Source of the DNA: Candidatus Avelusimicrobium gallinaceum | GTDB lineage: Bacteria; Elusimicrobiota; Elusimicrobia; Elusimicrobiales; Elusimicrobiaceae | Length of the DNA stretch: 64,000 bases | NCBI GenBank assembly: GCA_944324965.1 | Contig: CALUYH010000002.1 | Coordinates: 1-64,000 of the forward strand | Direction: 5' to 3' | In this document: one piece after another, positions 25,853-34,205 of the stretch | How the letters are laid out: each line of letters starts with the position of its first letter | How positions within the stretch are numbered: the stretch's first letter is position 1 | Notes under the pieces: model-generated | What the model was told of the DNA's origin: nothing | The model's input: the letters and a program-made list of their open reading frames with translations, nothing else | Database searches by the model: none | Position numbers and translations under genes: made by a program

Positions 25853-25855
25853 GTT

Positions 25856-27142
25856 TTATTTTTCCAAGGGTTCCAGCTCGCGTTCGTAGCCTTCGGCCGC
25901 CACCACGCGCGCTTTAAAAATGCTTCCCGTTTCCACCGGGTGCGTGAAGGTGACTTTGCCGTCAATATCCGGCGCGTCCTTGTAGGTGCGGCCGAAGTCC
26001 GGCCCGTCTGCAATGGCTTCCAGCACGGTGCCCACCAGGCGTTTATTGATTTTGTCTATCACGCGGCTTTGCACTTCTTCCAGCTCGCGCGCGCGTTCGT
26101 GCTTGACGGCCGCGGGGATTTGTTCCATGCTGTAAGCGGCGGTGCCTTTTTCGCGGAAAAATTCAAACACGCCCATATTGTCAAATTCATATTCCCGCAC
26201 GAATTTTTTCAGTTCGTTAAAGTCTTTTTTGGTTTCGCCCGGGAATCCTACAATAAAGTTCGTCCGCAGCGAAATATCCGGCACTTCGGTTTTGAGCATA
26301 TCCAACGTGCGGCGGATTTGGGCCGCGTCGCAATGGCGGTTCATCCGTTTGAGGACCGGGTCCGCAATGTGCTGGAGGGGGATGTCAATATAATGGAAAA
26401 TCTTGTCGGTAGACGCCATCAGCTGTGCGATTTCTTTGGTCACCCGGTGCGGGTAGCCGTACATAATGCGCAGGCGGCCCAAGCCTTTTAATTTAAGCAG
26501 TTTTTCCAACAGCTCGAGCAAGTGCGGCTTGCCGTAGAGGTCTATGCCGTAGGACGTGGTGTCCTGCGCAATAAGGGAAATTTCCTTCACGCCGGCTTCA
26601 ATCATCAGCTTGGCCTCGCGGATAATGTCCTTCATCGGTTTGGAGCGGTAATTGCCGCGGATGAACGGAATGGTGCAGTAGGCGCAGCGGTTGTTGCAGC
26701 CGTCGGCCACTTTCAAATAGGCTGTATGCGGGGCGGTCAGGCTCATTTTATATTCCGGCAGATAAAGCGCTTTGGGCAGCGGTTCCAGCAGCGTACCGCG
26801 GCGTTTTAACACGTCTTCAATATGGTCCTGCGCGGAAATGGAAAAAATGGTGTCCAGTTCCGGAAATTCTTTTTCCACCTGCTCTTTAAAGCGTTCCACC
26901 AGGCAGCCCGTCACAGCCACCTTTTTTACGGCGCCTTTCTTTTTTAACTCCAGCGCGTGGCGGATTTCGTCCTTGGCTTCTTTAACGGCTGAAGAAATAA
27001 ATCCGCAGGTGTTGATGATGATTTCGTCGGCTTTTTCGGGCTCAAACACCATTTTGTGCCCTTTGGCCAGCAACCGGGCGGAAAATTCCTCGCTGTTGGT
27101 TAAATTTTTGGGGCAGCCTAAGCTGATTAAGTAAAATTTCAT
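25856..27142 (-). CDS. rimO: Ribosomal protein S12 methylthiotransferase
   Basis: A 428-residue radical SAM enzyme that adds a methylthio group to the conserved Asp of ribosomal protein S12. It shows the N-terminal MTTase domain with Cys in SLGCPKN, NTCGF and TGCLVE (second 4Fe-4S cluster), the radical SAM motif CNNRCAYC, and a C-terminal TRAM domain. ATG 27142 with GGAG upstream fits the family start MKFYLISLGCPKN. It lies 16 nt after the potassium transporter gene, probably in one operon. MiaB is the alternative, but the SLGCPKN form favours RimO. Confidence 0.93.
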   Translation of the reverse strand: MKFYLISLGCPKNLTNSEEFSARLLAKGHKMVFEPEKADEIIINTCGFISSAVKEAKDEIRHALELKKKGAVKKVAVTGCLVERFKEQVEKEFPELDTIFSISAQDHIEDVLKRRGTLLEPLPKALYLPEYKMSLTAPHTAYLKVADGCNNRCAYCTIPFIRGNYRSKPMKDIIREAKLMIEAGVKEISLIAQDTTSYGIDLYGKPHLLELLEKLLKLKGLGRLRIMYGYPHRVTKEIAQLMASTDKIFHYIDIPLQHIADPVLKRMNRHCDAAQIRRTLDMLKTEVPDISLRTNFIVGFPGETKKDFNELKKFVREYEFDNMGVFEFFREKGTAAYSMEQIPAAVKHERARELEEVQSRVIDKINKRLVGTVLEAIADGPDFGRTYKDAPDIDGKVTFTHPVETGSIFKARVVAAEGYERELEPLEK

Positions 27143-27158
27143 ACGGGTTTCTCCTTGG

Positions 27159-28547
27159 CTAAATGGCCACGTCCTCGCGCTCGGCGGGTTTTTCGTCCTG
27201 TTCGTCGTTGTCGTCCTCATCCGTGCCCAAAAGGGCCATGCCAAACGTCACTACGCCAATGCGGCCGATGAGCATGGTGGCAATGATAATCAGCTTGCCC
27301 AGTACGGAAAGTTCCATCGTAATCCCGGTGGAAAGCCCGGCCGTTCCCAAGGCAGAGGCCGCTTCAAACAACAAGCTTAAAAAGGGCAGGTTTTCCGTCC
27401 ACGTTAAAAGGAAAATGCTGGTAAACAACGACAAAATGTAAATCATCAGCGTCGATGTGGCCGCATACAGCCGTACCAGCGGAATGCGCCGCCCCAAAAA
27501 TTCCACCCGGGTGTTTAAACGCAGCCGGTTGTACATAATGGCCAACACGCTGGCAAAAGCCGTGGTTTTTATACCGCCTGCCGTGCCGGAGGGGGAACCG
27601 CCAATACTCATTAGCAGAATCAAAATAAGCAGCGAACAGGACGACAGCTGCCCAATGCTTACGGTGTTAAACCCGGCCGTGCTCATAGCGGTGGTGGATT
27701 GAAAGAAGGCTTCCAACAGCGTAATGCCCGGTGACGTGACAAACAGCGTAAACGTGCCGAACGCCAGCAGGCAAAGCATGATGACCACAATGATTTTGGT
27801 CGTAAACGAAATTTGTGCGGTTTTGCGGCGAATGAAGTTAAAAATGTCCGCCGCTACGATGAACCCCATCGCCCCCGCCAGAGAAAGGAAGGAAATAACG
27901 AGGTTGATGGTTTTGCTGTCGGCAAAGTTTTCAAACCCGTTGCTCCACAGCGCAAATCCGGCCGTGCAGAAGGCCGATACACTGTGGAAAATGCTGTACC
28001 AGGCTGCGTCAAACATTCCAAAATCGTGGTGGCGGAAATAGTTGAACAAAAAGACCGCGCCGATACTTTCGGCAATGATGGTGAACACGAGGGCCGACCA
28101 TAAAAAGTCGGACAGTTTTAACGTGTTAGGCAGCGAAACTTCGGCCGATAAGGCTTCCTGCTGGCTTTTGCGCAGGCGGTGGCGTTGGGAAAACGACAAA
28201 AAGACAAAGGACGTAAACGTCATGTATCCCACCCCGCCAATTTGAATAAGCAACAGCACCACCAATTTGCCCAAAAAAGTGTAGGAGTCTGCAAAGTTCA
28301 CGCTGCTTAGCCCCGTGGTGGACACGGCCGAGGCGGAGGTGAACAAATTGTCAATAAACGAAACGTCCGTCGTGTTCATAAACGGGAGCGAAAGCAAAAT
28401 CCAGCCCAAAATCGTATAGGCCAACACGGCCTGCGCAATGTTTTGGTGCGGGGTAAGACGCAAGAGGAAAAGCGAATAGTTTTTAAGCGAGGTTTTAATA
28501 AACTCTTTGGTGCGCGTATACGCCTGATGCCAATTGATTGGTTCCAT
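27159..28547 (-). CDS. TrkH/KtrB-type potassium uptake protein
   Basis: A 462-residue integral membrane protein of the TrkH/KtrB family with four pore-loop repeats. The filter glycines are visible in STTGLSS, CTAGFAL, STAGFNT and GTAGLST. Its length and lack of long extensions fit KtrB. The C-terminus is a highly acidic tail of about 20 residues. The regulatory RCK partner (KtrA/TrkA) is not in the window. A TATAAT box ends 6 nt before the ATG and no ribosome binding site is present. Confidence 0.92.
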   Translation of the reverse strand: MEPINWHQAYTRTKEFIKTSLKNYSLFLLRLTPHQNIAQAVLAYTILGWILLSLPFMNTTDVSFIDNLFTSASAVSTTGLSSVNFADSYTFLGKLVVLLLIQIGGVGYMTFTSFVFLSFSQRHRLRKSQQEALSAEVSLPNTLKLSDFLWSALVFTIIAESIGAVFLFNYFRHHDFGMFDAAWYSIFHSVSAFCTAGFALWSNGFENFADSKTINLVISFLSLAGAMGFIVAADIFNFIRRKTAQISFTTKIIVVIMLCLLAFGTFTLFVTSPGITLLEAFFQSTTAMSTAGFNTVSIGQLSSCSLLILILLMSIGGSPSGTAGGIKTTAFASVLAIMYNRLRLNTRVEFLGRRIPLVRLYAATSTLMIYILSLFTSIFLLTWTENLPFLSLLFEAASALGTAGLSTGITMELSVLGKLIIIATMLIGRIGVVTFGMALLGTDEDDNDEQDEKPAEREDVAI

Positions 28548-28553
28548 AATTTT

Positions 28554-28559
28554 ATTATA
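28554..28559 (-). promoter_or_regulatory. -10 promoter of the ktrB-like gene (leaderless)
   Basis: Minus-strand TATAAT followed by six nt (AAAATT) and the ATG. Confidence 0.65.
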
Positions 28560-28669
28560 GTAAATAAGCGGTTTAAACAAAAATACCCGTCCGTGCGCAG
28601 GCTGCCCTTTGGGAGCAGAGCCCCCGCGGGGCAGGCGCCTAAACAGGCGAAAATAAATCCCTACGTGGG

Positions 28670-29161
28670 CTAAAGCAAGGTGGTCAGCCAGGATGCACAG
28701 AAATAATGGATGCGGGCCGAGGTATTGGCAGAACAAACCGTTTCCAAGGTTCCTTTTGGGGTAGAAGAGGTAATCCAATTGCCGCAGTAATAATTATCGT
28801 GGGCCGCCGTGTTTAAAGAACACGAAGACACAAAGGAACCGTCCTTTTGTTGAACGGTAATCCAATGATTACAAATAGCAGTGACGTGATCCGTGGTATT
28901 TAGAGAGCATGTGGTAATATAGGAGCCGTCCTTTTGGCGGGTGGTAAACCACTTGTCACATTGTCCCTTTTGTTGAGGCTTGGCAAAATCCGTACATTGG
29001 GTTTGTAAAGAACCGTCGCTTAATTTTGTCGTCCGCCACGTGAGGCAGCTTGCCTGGCTCCTCGCCGCTGTATCAGCCGAACAAAAGGTGGTGTAGCGCT
29101 CTGCTGCAACAGAGGGGAGTGTAAATAAAAGCAAAAAACTTAAAAAAATAGTTTTTTTCAT
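28670..29161 (-). CDS. Secreted protein with four 29-residue Cys/Trp repeats
   Basis: A 163-residue protein with a signal peptide of about 20 residues. The mature part is a tandem array with an exact 29-residue period. Cysteines in CxxW lie at 39, 68, 97, 126 and 155, and second cysteines lie at 27, 56, 85, 114 and 143. The consensus is C-x2-W-x-T, a DG[ST] turn and a C 17 residues after the first. The even number of cysteines (10) suggests one disulfide per repeat. I do not recognise the family. The upstream neighbour has the same C-x2-W-x13-C module, so the two are related. The start ATG 29161 precedes the signal peptide. Confidence 0.8.
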   Translation of the reverse strand: MKKTIFLSFLLLFTLPSVAAERYTTFCSADTAARSQASCLTWRTTKLSDGSLQTQCTDFAKPQQKGQCDKWFTTRQKDGSYITTCSLNTTDHVTAICNHWITVQQKDGSFVSSCSLNTAAHDNYYCGNWITSSTPKGTLETVCSANTSARIHYFCASWLTTLL

Positions 29162-29204
29162 ATGCGGCTCCGGTTTAGCGGCGGAATGGAACGGGCGAAC
29201 GCAT

Positions 29205-29972
29205 TTATTTGGCGCTTTCTTTCGGCGCGGGCAATGGGGCTTCGGTGGCATACCGGGTACAAGTTACCTTGTAGGAGCCCCGTTTTTTGTCCATTTTTTC
29301 TCCCGTATATTCCTGGCAGGGATACTGCTTATCCAAGGCCACCCGATCCGCAACAGACGCTACCGGCTTTAAATCACTGTCCGGCCCGATGTAGTCCGTC
29401 CATTGAGAGATGGGCAACCCTGCGTCCGGTTCCAGCTGATAATGGCTGCAACGGCTGATAATGGTGCCATCCGGGCGGTATTCGTGTTTCCACAACAGGC
29501 AGAATTTTCCGTTTTTTTCTTCCTCCCAGTTGGAACATTCGCTCGTCCAGGCGCGTTTTTGTTTTTTTACCAAGGTTTCAGAAAGCGGTTCGGATATAAA
29601 TTCGCGGCAGACAATCCGATGGTCGTCTGGCTCATTGGGATACATCCATTCGGCGCAAGCGGATTGGCGGCTGCCGTTTTTTAGCACAGCCGTTTTCCAA
29701 ATTTTGCAGGTGTACGGGCTGCCCTGTTCGTTGGCGGAGGAAAGAGGTTGGCTTGTTTCTGCCGCGGAGGATTGCTTTTTAGAAGCGCTTGGAGCCGGGT
29801 TTGCGGCTGGCGGCAAAGCGGTGGGGTCCTTAAACTCGCGCCAACTCCGGCAGGTGATGGATTTTTCTTCGTTGAAGCGTGTTTGAGTCACCCATTCTTC
29901 ACAGACATGTTCCGCCTGGGCGCACAGCGAACAGCTCAATAAAAATAAAAAAATCAGAATATGTTTTTGCAT
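29205..29972 (-). CDS. Secreted Cys-rich protein with divergent CxxW modules
   Basis: A 255-residue protein with a signal peptide of about 20 residues. It contains ten cysteines of the type C-x2-[WYF] at 24, 41, 89, 106, 122, 146, 158, 175, 219 and 238. Spacings of 17 recur (24-41, 89-106, 158-175), as in the downstream repeat protein. A Pro/Ser/Ala linker separates the first module (about 50-85). GGGGG before ATG 29972 serves as ribosome binding site; an earlier ATG would place this inside the gene. It is 43 nt upstream of its paralogue, probably one operon. Function unknown. Confidence 0.8.
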   Translation of the reverse strand: MQKHILIFLFLLSCSLCAQAEHVCEEWVTQTRFNEEKSITCRSWREFKDPTALPPAANPAPSASKKQSSAAETSQPLSSANEQGSPYTCKIWKTAVLKNGSRQSACAEWMYPNEPDDHRIVCREFISEPLSETLVKKQKRAWTSECSNWEEEKNGKFCLLWKHEYRPDGTIISRCSHYQLEPDAGLPISQWTDYIGPDSDLKPVASVADRVALDKQYPCQEYTGEKMDKKRGSYKVTCTRYATEAPLPAPKESAK

Positions 29973-29988
29973 AAGACCCCCTATGTTC

Positions 29989-29994
29989 ATTATA
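29989..29994 (-). promoter_or_regulatory. -10 element of the Cys/Trp-module operon
   Basis: Minus-strand TATAAT, about 17 nt before the chosen start, with the GGGGG ribosome binding site in between. Confidence 0.5.
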
Positions 29995-30108
29995 ACCCTG
30001 ATTGCGGGCATTTTATTGCAAAATTTCAAGGGCCGGGGGCTTTTCCGCGTGCGTTTAAGGCACGTTTTGTTACCGTATTCGTCGTCTGAAATTGTCTTTT
30101 TGGAAAAC

Positions 30109-30134
30109 AAAAAGGACGCCTTTCGGCGTCCTTT
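30109..30134 (-). terminator. Terminator of tRNA-Asn
   Basis: AAAGGACGCC/GGCGTCCTTT hairpin followed by a T-run on the minus strand, starting directly after the tRNA. Confidence 0.85.
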
Positions 30135-30138
30135 CAAA

Positions 30139-30213
30139 TGGCTCCCCGAGTAGGGCTCGAACCTACAACCTACCGGTTAACAGCCGGTCGCTCCACCATT
30201 GAGCTATCGGGGA
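30139..30213 (-). tRNA. tRNA-Asn (anticodon GTT)
   Basis: The full cloverleaf on the minus strand has acceptor TCCCCGA/TCGGGGA, D-stem GCTC/GAGC, anticodon stem ACCGG/CCGGT with loop CTGTTAA, T-stem GTAGG/CCTAC with TTCGAGC, and discriminator G. The 3' CCA is encoded, unlike in tRNA-Gly(CCC). Confidence 0.97.
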
Positions 30214-30271
30214 AAAATCTGTTTTTTAAAACATCTTTTTCTTACTACACAATTATTGTAGTAAATCTGTT

Positions 30272-31510
30272 TTATTTTGTAAATACTTTTTTGTTTCCCG
30301 ACGATAAAACGGTCCAAAAATCTTCTTTTCTGCGCGCCCAAATACTCAAAATAATCAGCCCGCCAAACACCGCGCTCACCGTCAGCAGGGTGGGTTGCAG
30401 CCCGGCAAACTGGATAAGCGCCGCCAGGCCCAGCACGCAAATGCTCTCCACCGTGTACGTGGCCGTGGCATACAGCCCCAGCGTTTTGCTGCGGAAGGGC
30501 AGCGGCGTGCGCAGTAAAATAATGCTGATAATCATCGCTCCGAACGCGCCAAACGGCAGCCCGCACAGCGTGTTGGCCGCCAGCACCAGCACCCGCGGCA
30601 AGTTGAAATACAGCACCAGTACGGAAAGCAAATAACCCAGATAATTAAGCGTTAAGAGGGTAAAGAACGTAAATTTTTTGGACTTGCCAGCAAAAATCAG
30701 CGCGCCCACGAACGCCCCCAATCCAAAAGCGGCACCCAAGAACCCCAGGTACACGGAAGTAAATCCGTGCTCGTAAATATAGGTGGGCAATAAAACCAGC
30801 TCCCACGATTGGCCCAAAATAAACGTCGGTATCGTAAACAAAATGGGTTCCCACAGCGTGCGGTCCGTCTTGAGGTTTTGCCATACTTCGCGGTAGCTGG
30901 CCAAGGGGCGCAGCTGGCGCGGGCGGCGGTTGGTAAACACGATGATGCACAGCGTCACAATCACCACGCAAAACAGCACGCACACAATCCACGCCGCCAA
31001 CAGCCCGTACATCGCAATAATCGCGCCGCCCAGCAGCGGGCCGGCCACGGACATAATACCGTCAAACGCTTCAATAATACCGGACGTTTTGGAAAGCGGC
31101 ACGTCCGCATAGCGCGAAAACGTGGGTGACAGCGCCGTGCGCGCCATTTGGCCGGGTGCGTCAAAAAACGAACTTAAAAAGATGATTAACCCAATCAGCC
31201 ATGGCCAATCGCGCCCGCAGGCAATCAGCACGGGAATCATCCCCAGCAGCACCAGCTGGATGACTTCGCACGACAGCATGGTTTTGGAGCGGCCCAGCTT
31301 GTCAATCACCGGCGCGCCAAACAGCGAGGAAAAGATATTGGGCAGCAGGGCGCAAAAACCCACAAAACCCGTCCACAGCACGCTGCCGGTGGTGGAAAGA
31401 ATGTACCACGGCAGCAAAATTTGCATAAATTGGTTGGTAAGCGACGAGAAAGCCTCCGTCGTCAAAATCAGTTTCAGCGGGGTTTTGTTGGTTTGTTTGG
31501 TTAATAGCAT
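30272..31510 (-). CDS. Major facilitator superfamily transporter
   Basis: A 412-residue carrier with about 12 transmembrane helices. It resembles the MFS_3/EntS-like group of exporters, with the loop 2-3 motif DKLGRSKT (about 68-75) and the central cytoplasmic loop near 190-210. Substrate cannot be inferred; relatives export siderophores, macrolides or other small molecules. AAGG lies 9 nt before ATG 31510. The gene is monocistronic and divergent from the DnaJ-like gene. Confidence 0.88.
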   Translation of the reverse strand: MLLTKQTNKTPLKLILTTEAFSSLTNQFMQILLPWYILSTTGSVLWTGFVGFCALLPNIFSSLFGAPVIDKLGRSKTMLSCEVIQLVLLGMIPVLIACGRDWPWLIGLIIFLSSFFDAPGQMARTALSPTFSRYADVPLSKTSGIIEAFDGIMSVAGPLLGGAIIAMYGLLAAWIVCVLFCVVIVTLCIIVFTNRRPRQLRPLASYREVWQNLKTDRTLWEPILFTIPTFILGQSWELVLLPTYIYEHGFTSVYLGFLGAAFGLGAFVGALIFAGKSKKFTFFTLLTLNYLGYLLSVLVLYFNLPRVLVLAANTLCGLPFGAFGAMIISIILLRTPLPFRSKTLGLYATATYTVESICVLGLAALIQFAGLQPTLLTVSAVFGGLIILSIWARRKEDFWTVLSSGNKKVFTK

Positions 31511-31560
31511 AGTGCAGACCTTAAAAAATTATATAAAATGATAAATAGAAAGGGGGAGTT

Positions 31561-32541
31561 ATGGCTGAGTATAAAGATTATTACAAAATTCTTGGCGTAA
31601 GCAAGAACGCCACGGACGCCGAAATTAAAAAAGCGTTCAAGACCATGGCCCGCAAATACCACCCGGATTTGCACCCGGAGTCGGAAAAGGCCAAAATGAC
31701 TGAAAAGTTCAAAGACATCAACGAAGCCTACACCGTTCTGTCCGATAAACAAAAACGCACCATCTACGACCAGGTGGGCGAACAAGGCTACCAGGATTAT
31801 GCCCGCGGCGGCGGGGCTTCTTCCCGCGCGCGGTCGTCTGCCTACGGCGGAGCAAACCCCTACCAGCAGTACCAGCAATACACCTATAACGGTAACGGCG
31901 GGGGCGGGTTTTCGGGCTTTGCCGGCAACAGCGGCGCGGAAGCCTTCTCCGGCGGGGATTTCAGTGATTTCTTCCAAAGCATTTTTGGCGGAATGGGCGG
32001 CGGCGGTTTTGGCGGATTTGGCCAGAACTTTGGCCGCAGTGCCGCTTCCGGCCAGGCAGCGGGTGATGTAGAAGCCGAACTGACCTTGAACATGGAAGAC
32101 GCCCACCGCGGCGGCAATATGCAAATGACGCTGCCCAACGGGCGCACGGTCACCGTCAAATTGCCGGCGGGCGTGAGCGAAGGCAAAAAAATCAAATTAA
32201 AAGGCATGGGCAATCCCACGCGGCGCGGCAACGGCGATTTGTATTTAATCGTCAAAATCCGCCCGCACGCGATGTTCCGCCTGGAAGGGGAAGACTTGCA
32301 CGTGCCCGTGATTATCATGCCGTGGACGGCCGCTTTGGGCGGCACGATTTTTGTGCCCACGCTGGACGGCCCGGTGAAAGTGAAAGTGCCGGCCGGTACG
32401 CACAACGGCAAGAAATTAAAATTAAGCGGCAAGGGCTTAAGCACGCGGGGCAGCCTGTACGTGACCCTGACGATAGACGTGCCGCGCACGCTGACCAAGG
32501 AACAGAAAGACCTGTTTGCCAAGTTGGCGCAAATCAGTTAG
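31561..32541 (+). CDS. DnaJ-class co-chaperone (CbpA-like, no zinc finger)
   Basis: A 326-residue J-domain protein. The J-domain (residues 4-70) has the HPD motif at 34-36. A Gly/Phe-rich region follows (about 85-165, with many Gly/Tyr/Gln), then two C-terminal beta domains and the dimerisation end. The four CxxCxGxG zinc motifs of DnaJ are missing, so it is a class B/CbpA-type partner that stimulates a DnaK ATPase. GGGGGAG precedes ATG 31561. Confidence 0.92.
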   Translation: MAEYKDYYKILGVSKNATDAEIKKAFKTMARKYHPDLHPESEKAKMTEKFKDINEAYTVLSDKQKRTIYDQVGEQGYQDYARGGGASSRARSSAYGGANPYQQYQQYTYNGNGGGGFSGFAGNSGAEAFSGGDFSDFFQSIFGGMGGGGFGGFGQNFGRSAASGQAAGDVEAELTLNMEDAHRGGNMQMTLPNGRTVTVKLPAGVSEGKKIKLKGMGNPTRRGNGDLYLIVKIRPHAMFRLEGEDLHVPVIIMPWTAALGGTIFVPTLDGPVKVKVPAGTHNGKKLKLSGKGLSTRGSLYVTLTIDVPRTLTKEQKDLFAKLAQIS

Positions 32542-32549
32542 TTTTTTAC

Positions 32550-32580
32550 GTCCGCGGGGATGACCCGCGGACATTTTTTA
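32550..32580 (+). terminator. Terminator after the DnaJ-like gene
   Basis: GTCCGCGGG pairs with CCCGCGGAC, followed by six T. The AAGGAG of the next gene follows immediately, so read-through could supply the OsmC genes. Confidence 0.8.
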
Positions 32581-32590
32581 AGGAGTTTGT

Positions 32591-32989
32591 ATGACCGCGA
32601 TTACTTGTACGTATACGGGCGACGGGGAAACGGAACTCGTCCACGGCCCGACGGGAAGCACCATTCAAACGGATTTACCGCCGGATAACGGCGGGAAAGG
32701 GCGGCGGTTTTCGCCCACGGATTTGCTGGCCTCGGCCTTTGCGGCCTGCGTGCTGACGATTATGGGCAAAATGGCCGCAGCCCGGAAGGAAGATTTTAAA
32801 GGCGCCCGCGTGGAGATTGAAAAAATTATGGCGCAAAATCCGCGCCGGGTGAGGGAATTTGTATTAAACATCACGTTCCCGGCGCATTTTACGCCGGAAC
32901 AAAAGAAGTTTTACCAAACGGCCGTCAACGCCTGCCCCGTGCATCAAACGCTGCGCGAGGACGTGAAGGTGACGGTCCACGTAAATTAA
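32591..32989 (+). CDS. OsmC/Ohr family protein (first of a tandem pair)
   Basis: A 132-residue OsmC-fold protein with the two reactive cysteines typical of peroxide-reducing members, Cys53 (AFAACVLT) and Cys115 (NACPVHQ). Such proteins reduce organic hydroperoxides with lipoyl or other thiols. AAGGAG precedes ATG 32591. It is followed after 29 nt by a paralogue of similar length, consistent with duplication. Confidence 0.88.
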   Translation: MTAITCTYTGDGETELVHGPTGSTIQTDLPPDNGGKGRRFSPTDLLASAFAACVLTIMGKMAAARKEDFKGARVEIEKIMAQNPRRVREFVLNITFPAHFTPEQKKFYQTAVNACPVHQTLREDVKVTVHVN

Positions 32990-33018
32990 TCCGGGGGTAA
33001 CCGGAAAAGGAGAAACCT

Positions 33019-33402
33019 ATGGCAATTAAAACGGTATTAGCTGCAAATTTGCAAACCAAAAGCGTGTTGGAAGGGAAAAAAGGCGAAGTGCACACCGCCT
33101 ATTTGGACCCGCGCGAAGATATGAATCCCGGTGAATTGTTGGCCGCGGCGCTGGGTGCCTGCATGCTGACGATGGTGGGCTTTATGGCCTCCAAACGCGG
33201 GGAAAACGTGACCGGCACGGAAGTGTTGGTGGAACCCGGCTTTGACGACAAACACAGCCGCGTGGTGTCCATGGGGCTGACGTTTGTGTTCCCGGCGACG
33301 CTGACGGAAGACCAAAAGAAGTTCTACACCCGCGCGGCGCAAACCTGCCCGGTGCACAACAGCCTGCGCGAAGACATTACCTACACGGTAACCGTTAAAT
33401 AA
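33019..33402 (+). CDS. OsmC/Ohr family protein (second of a tandem pair)
   Basis: A 127-residue paralogue of the upstream protein, retaining both cysteines (Cys48 in LGACMLT and Cys110 in TCPVHNS). The N-terminal region differs, which suggests another substrate or partner. It has its own AAAAGGAG ribosome binding site and a terminator directly after. The pair is probably co-transcribed, a thiol peroxidase module suited to an anaerobe meeting oxygen. Confidence 0.88.
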   Translation: MAIKTVLAANLQTKSVLEGKKGEVHTAYLDPREDMNPGELLAAALGACMLTMVGFMASKRGENVTGTEVLVEPGFDDKHSRVVSMGLTFVFPATLTEDQKKFYTRAAQTCPVHNSLREDITYTVTVK

Positions 33403-33415
33403 TTTAGCGCAATAT

Positions 33416-33451
33416 AAAAATCCCGGCGGGTTTGCCTGCCGGGATTTTTTT
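33416..33451. terminator. Bidirectional terminator between osmC pair and ankyrin gene
   Basis: TCCCGGCGGG/CCTGCCGGGA stem with A5 before and T7 after. Confidence 0.9.
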
Positions 33452-33464
33452 GTTTATAGGGAGA

Positions 33465-34205
33465 TTATTCCTTCGTGTCCGCCTCTTGCGCCAGGGGTGC
33501 TTTTTTGGGTTTTTTGTTTAAAAGACGGCGAATTTTGGTGACGTCTGTTCCTTTTTCTGCTTTCAATAACTCTCGGATTTCCTTTTTTTCTTCGTCGGTA
33601 GGGGCGGCGCCGTACTCGTAGAGCAGTTCGGCGCTGTCGGCATTTTGCAGGGCGGCCGCGTAGTAGAAGGCCGAATGGCCGAACGCGTCCTTTTGGTTTG
33701 GGTCAGCCCCGCGTTTAAGCAGGTAAAGCAGTAAATCCCGGCGGACTTTTTCCGACGGAAATTTTTGCGTGACGGCCATCATCAGCGCCGTAGCGCCGCG
33801 GTCGGTCTGGGCGTTTAGATTGGCTCCGCGGTAGATGAGCAGTTTGGCCGCTTCGGCCTGCCCGTCCCGCACGGCAATAAACAGCGGCGTCCAGCCCTGC
33901 GGCGTGGGGGCATTGATATTCATCCCCTGTTCCAGCAGGAAATTGATTACGTCTTCGTTTCCGCCGGAGGCGGCCGCTTGCAAGGCGTTAAAATATACGT
34001 CGTTGTAATCCCGTTCTTCATCGTAGAAAAAGAACACGTAATCCAGCGGGGCGCCGTTTTCCAAGTCGTTTTTAACGGCCAGCAAATCCCCATGGTAGGC
34101 ATCTGCCACCAGGTTTTCGCCTAATTCTTCTATATGTTTGAAGTGATAGTCCAGCCCCAGCCATATTACCACCAGGGCAACTAAAAAAACAGCCGCTTTT
34201 TTCAT
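33465..34205 (-). CDS. Ankyrin-repeat protein with N-terminal membrane anchor
   Basis: A 246-residue protein with a hydrophobic N-terminal segment (about 4-20) that acts as a signal anchor, then about four ankyrin-type repeats (around 70-190, for example NALQAAASGGNEDVINFLLEQG and WTPLFIAVRDGQAEAAKLLIYRG in part) and a Lys/Glu-rich tail. Ankyrin repeats mediate protein contacts. The partner is unknown. The start codon overlaps the stop of the oxidoreductase gene by ATGA, so the two are coupled. Confidence 0.85.
   Translation of the reverse strand: MKKAAVFLVALVVIWLGLDYHFKHIEELGENLVADAYHGDLLAVKNDLENGAPLDYVFFFYDEERDYNDVYFNALQAAASGGNEDVINFLLEQGMNINAPTPQGWTPLFIAVRDGQAEAAKLLIYRGANLNAQTDRGATALMMAVTQKFPSEKVRRDLLLYLLKRGADPNQKDAFGHSAFYYAAALQNADSAELLYEYGAAPTDEEKKEIRELLKAEKGTDVTKIRRLLNKKPKKAPLAQEADTKE

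Noticed and set aside
30138-30635. Open frame beginning APRVGLEPTTYRL across the tRNA region
   Set aside because: This is the well-known false peptide read from the antisense of a tRNA gene; it overlaps tRNA-Asn and then runs antisense to the MFS gene.
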